A DNA stretch of 5,195 nt, taken from the NCBI GenBank assembly GCA_958451915.1, contig CAUDRX010000167.1, forward strand, positions 1 to 5,195. Direction: 5' to 3'. Position numbers and translations under genes: made by a program. Shown here one piece after another: positions 5,020-5,195 of the stretch. Below the pieces are notes generated by a model. The model ran no database searches, was not told the origin of the DNA, and worked only from the letters and a program-made list of their open reading frames with translations. This DNA comes from an uncultured Peptococcaceae bacterium. Its GTDB lineage: Bacteria; Bacillota; Peptococcia; Peptococcales; Peptococcaceae. Every line of letters begins with the position of its first letter. The first letter of the stretch is position 1.

Positions 5020-5032
5020 GTCAGCGGTACTG

Positions 5033-5041
5033 TGGTACAAT
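5033..5041 (+). promoter_or_regulatory. Extended -10 promoter of the metallophosphoesterase gene
   Basis: TGGTACAAT gives the TGn extension directly before a TACAAT -10 box. No good -35 exists at 16-18 bp because that region is the terminator T-tract. Extended -10 promoters can work without a -35 box. Transcription would start near 5048, and an AAGGAGGTG ribosome binding site follows at 5055-5063. Confidence 0.55.
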
Positions 5042-5070
5042 GGTCCTGATCATCAAGGAGGTGCAGGCAT

Positions 5071-5195
5071 ATGGCATTATATGCATTGGGCGATCTTCAT
5101 CTAAGCTTTCAGGCCGACAAGTCTATGGACCGTTTCGGTAGTGTCTGGAAACATCATGTGCACAAGATCGAGAAATATGTGAACAGGATCGTTCA
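5071..5195 (+). CDS. Calcineurin-like metallophosphoesterase, N-terminal fragment (runs off the window)
   Basis: Forty-one codons are present. The protein opens MALYALGDLHLSF: a first beta strand ending in the D-x-H metal-binding motif (D8, H10) of calcineurin-like phosphoesterases, which hydrolyse phosphoesters with a di-metal centre. The following DKSMDRFGSVWKHHVHKI resembles the start of a Firmicutes subfamily of small predicted phosphohydrolases of unknown substrate. AAGGAGGTG (5055-5063) seven bases upstream fixes the start. A terminator and a promoter separate it from the GNAT gene, so it begins its own transcription unit. The remaining metal ligands lie outside the window. Confidence 0.8.
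   Translation, partial: MALYALGDLHLSFQADKSMDRFGSVWKHHVHKIEKYVNRIV

Noticed and set aside
4282..5040. Minus-strand ORF (252 codons) opposite the GNAT gene
   Set aside because: It reads straight through a strong terminator and is antisense to both the flavodoxin end and the whole GNAT gene.

Overview
The window looks like chromosomal DNA of a fairly GC-rich Gram-positive bacterium, most likely Bacillota (Firmicutes). The grounds are strong AAGGAGG-type ribosome binding sites, sigma-A-type promoters, an OmpR-type regulator beside a BcrA/LanF-like ABC transporter, and Firmicutes-style flavodoxin and GNAT proteins. A gut lineage such as Erysipelotrichia is possible, but this is a guess from protein flavour and not something the sequence proves.

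Left half (1-2011), minus strand. Transcription runs right to left. A winged-helix response regulator (1328-2011) is followed by a 178-bp regulatory gap, an ABC ATPase (226-1149), a 47-residue membrane or exported micro-protein that overlaps the ATPase by ATGA (86-229), and the first 22 codons of an ABC-2 type permease (1-66, cut by the window edge). The gap holds six TAAA(G/T) repeats mostly on an 11-bp period (1231-1294), a promoter (1213-1242), and a perfect 12-bp inverted repeat (1171-1215) that overlaps the -10 box and runs into a T-tract. This reads as a regulator-controlled transporter operon of the antimicrobial-peptide resistance or immunity kind. No histidine kinase is visible.

Centre (2012-2132). 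A compact divergent promoter region has two good sigma-A-type promoters back to back. Their -35 hexamers overlap by five bases, one serving the response regulator (minus) and the other the decarboxylase (plus).

Right half (2133-5195), plus strand. A complete 2-keto-acid decarboxylase of the pyruvate/indolepyruvate decarboxylase family (2133-3806) is followed by a short-chain flavodoxin-like protein (3917-4417) and a GNAT acetyltransferase (4471-4944). A strong intrinsic terminator (4973-5019) ends this group. A new transcription unit then starts from an extended -10 promoter with the beginning of a metallophosphoesterase (5071-5195, cut by the window edge).

No RNA genes, CRISPR arrays, insertion sequences or integration sites were seen. 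The parts that merit most attention are the regulatory architecture of the transporter operon, the micro-protein inside it, the shared -35 divergent promoter, and the unusual pairing of a keto-acid decarboxylase with a flavodoxin.
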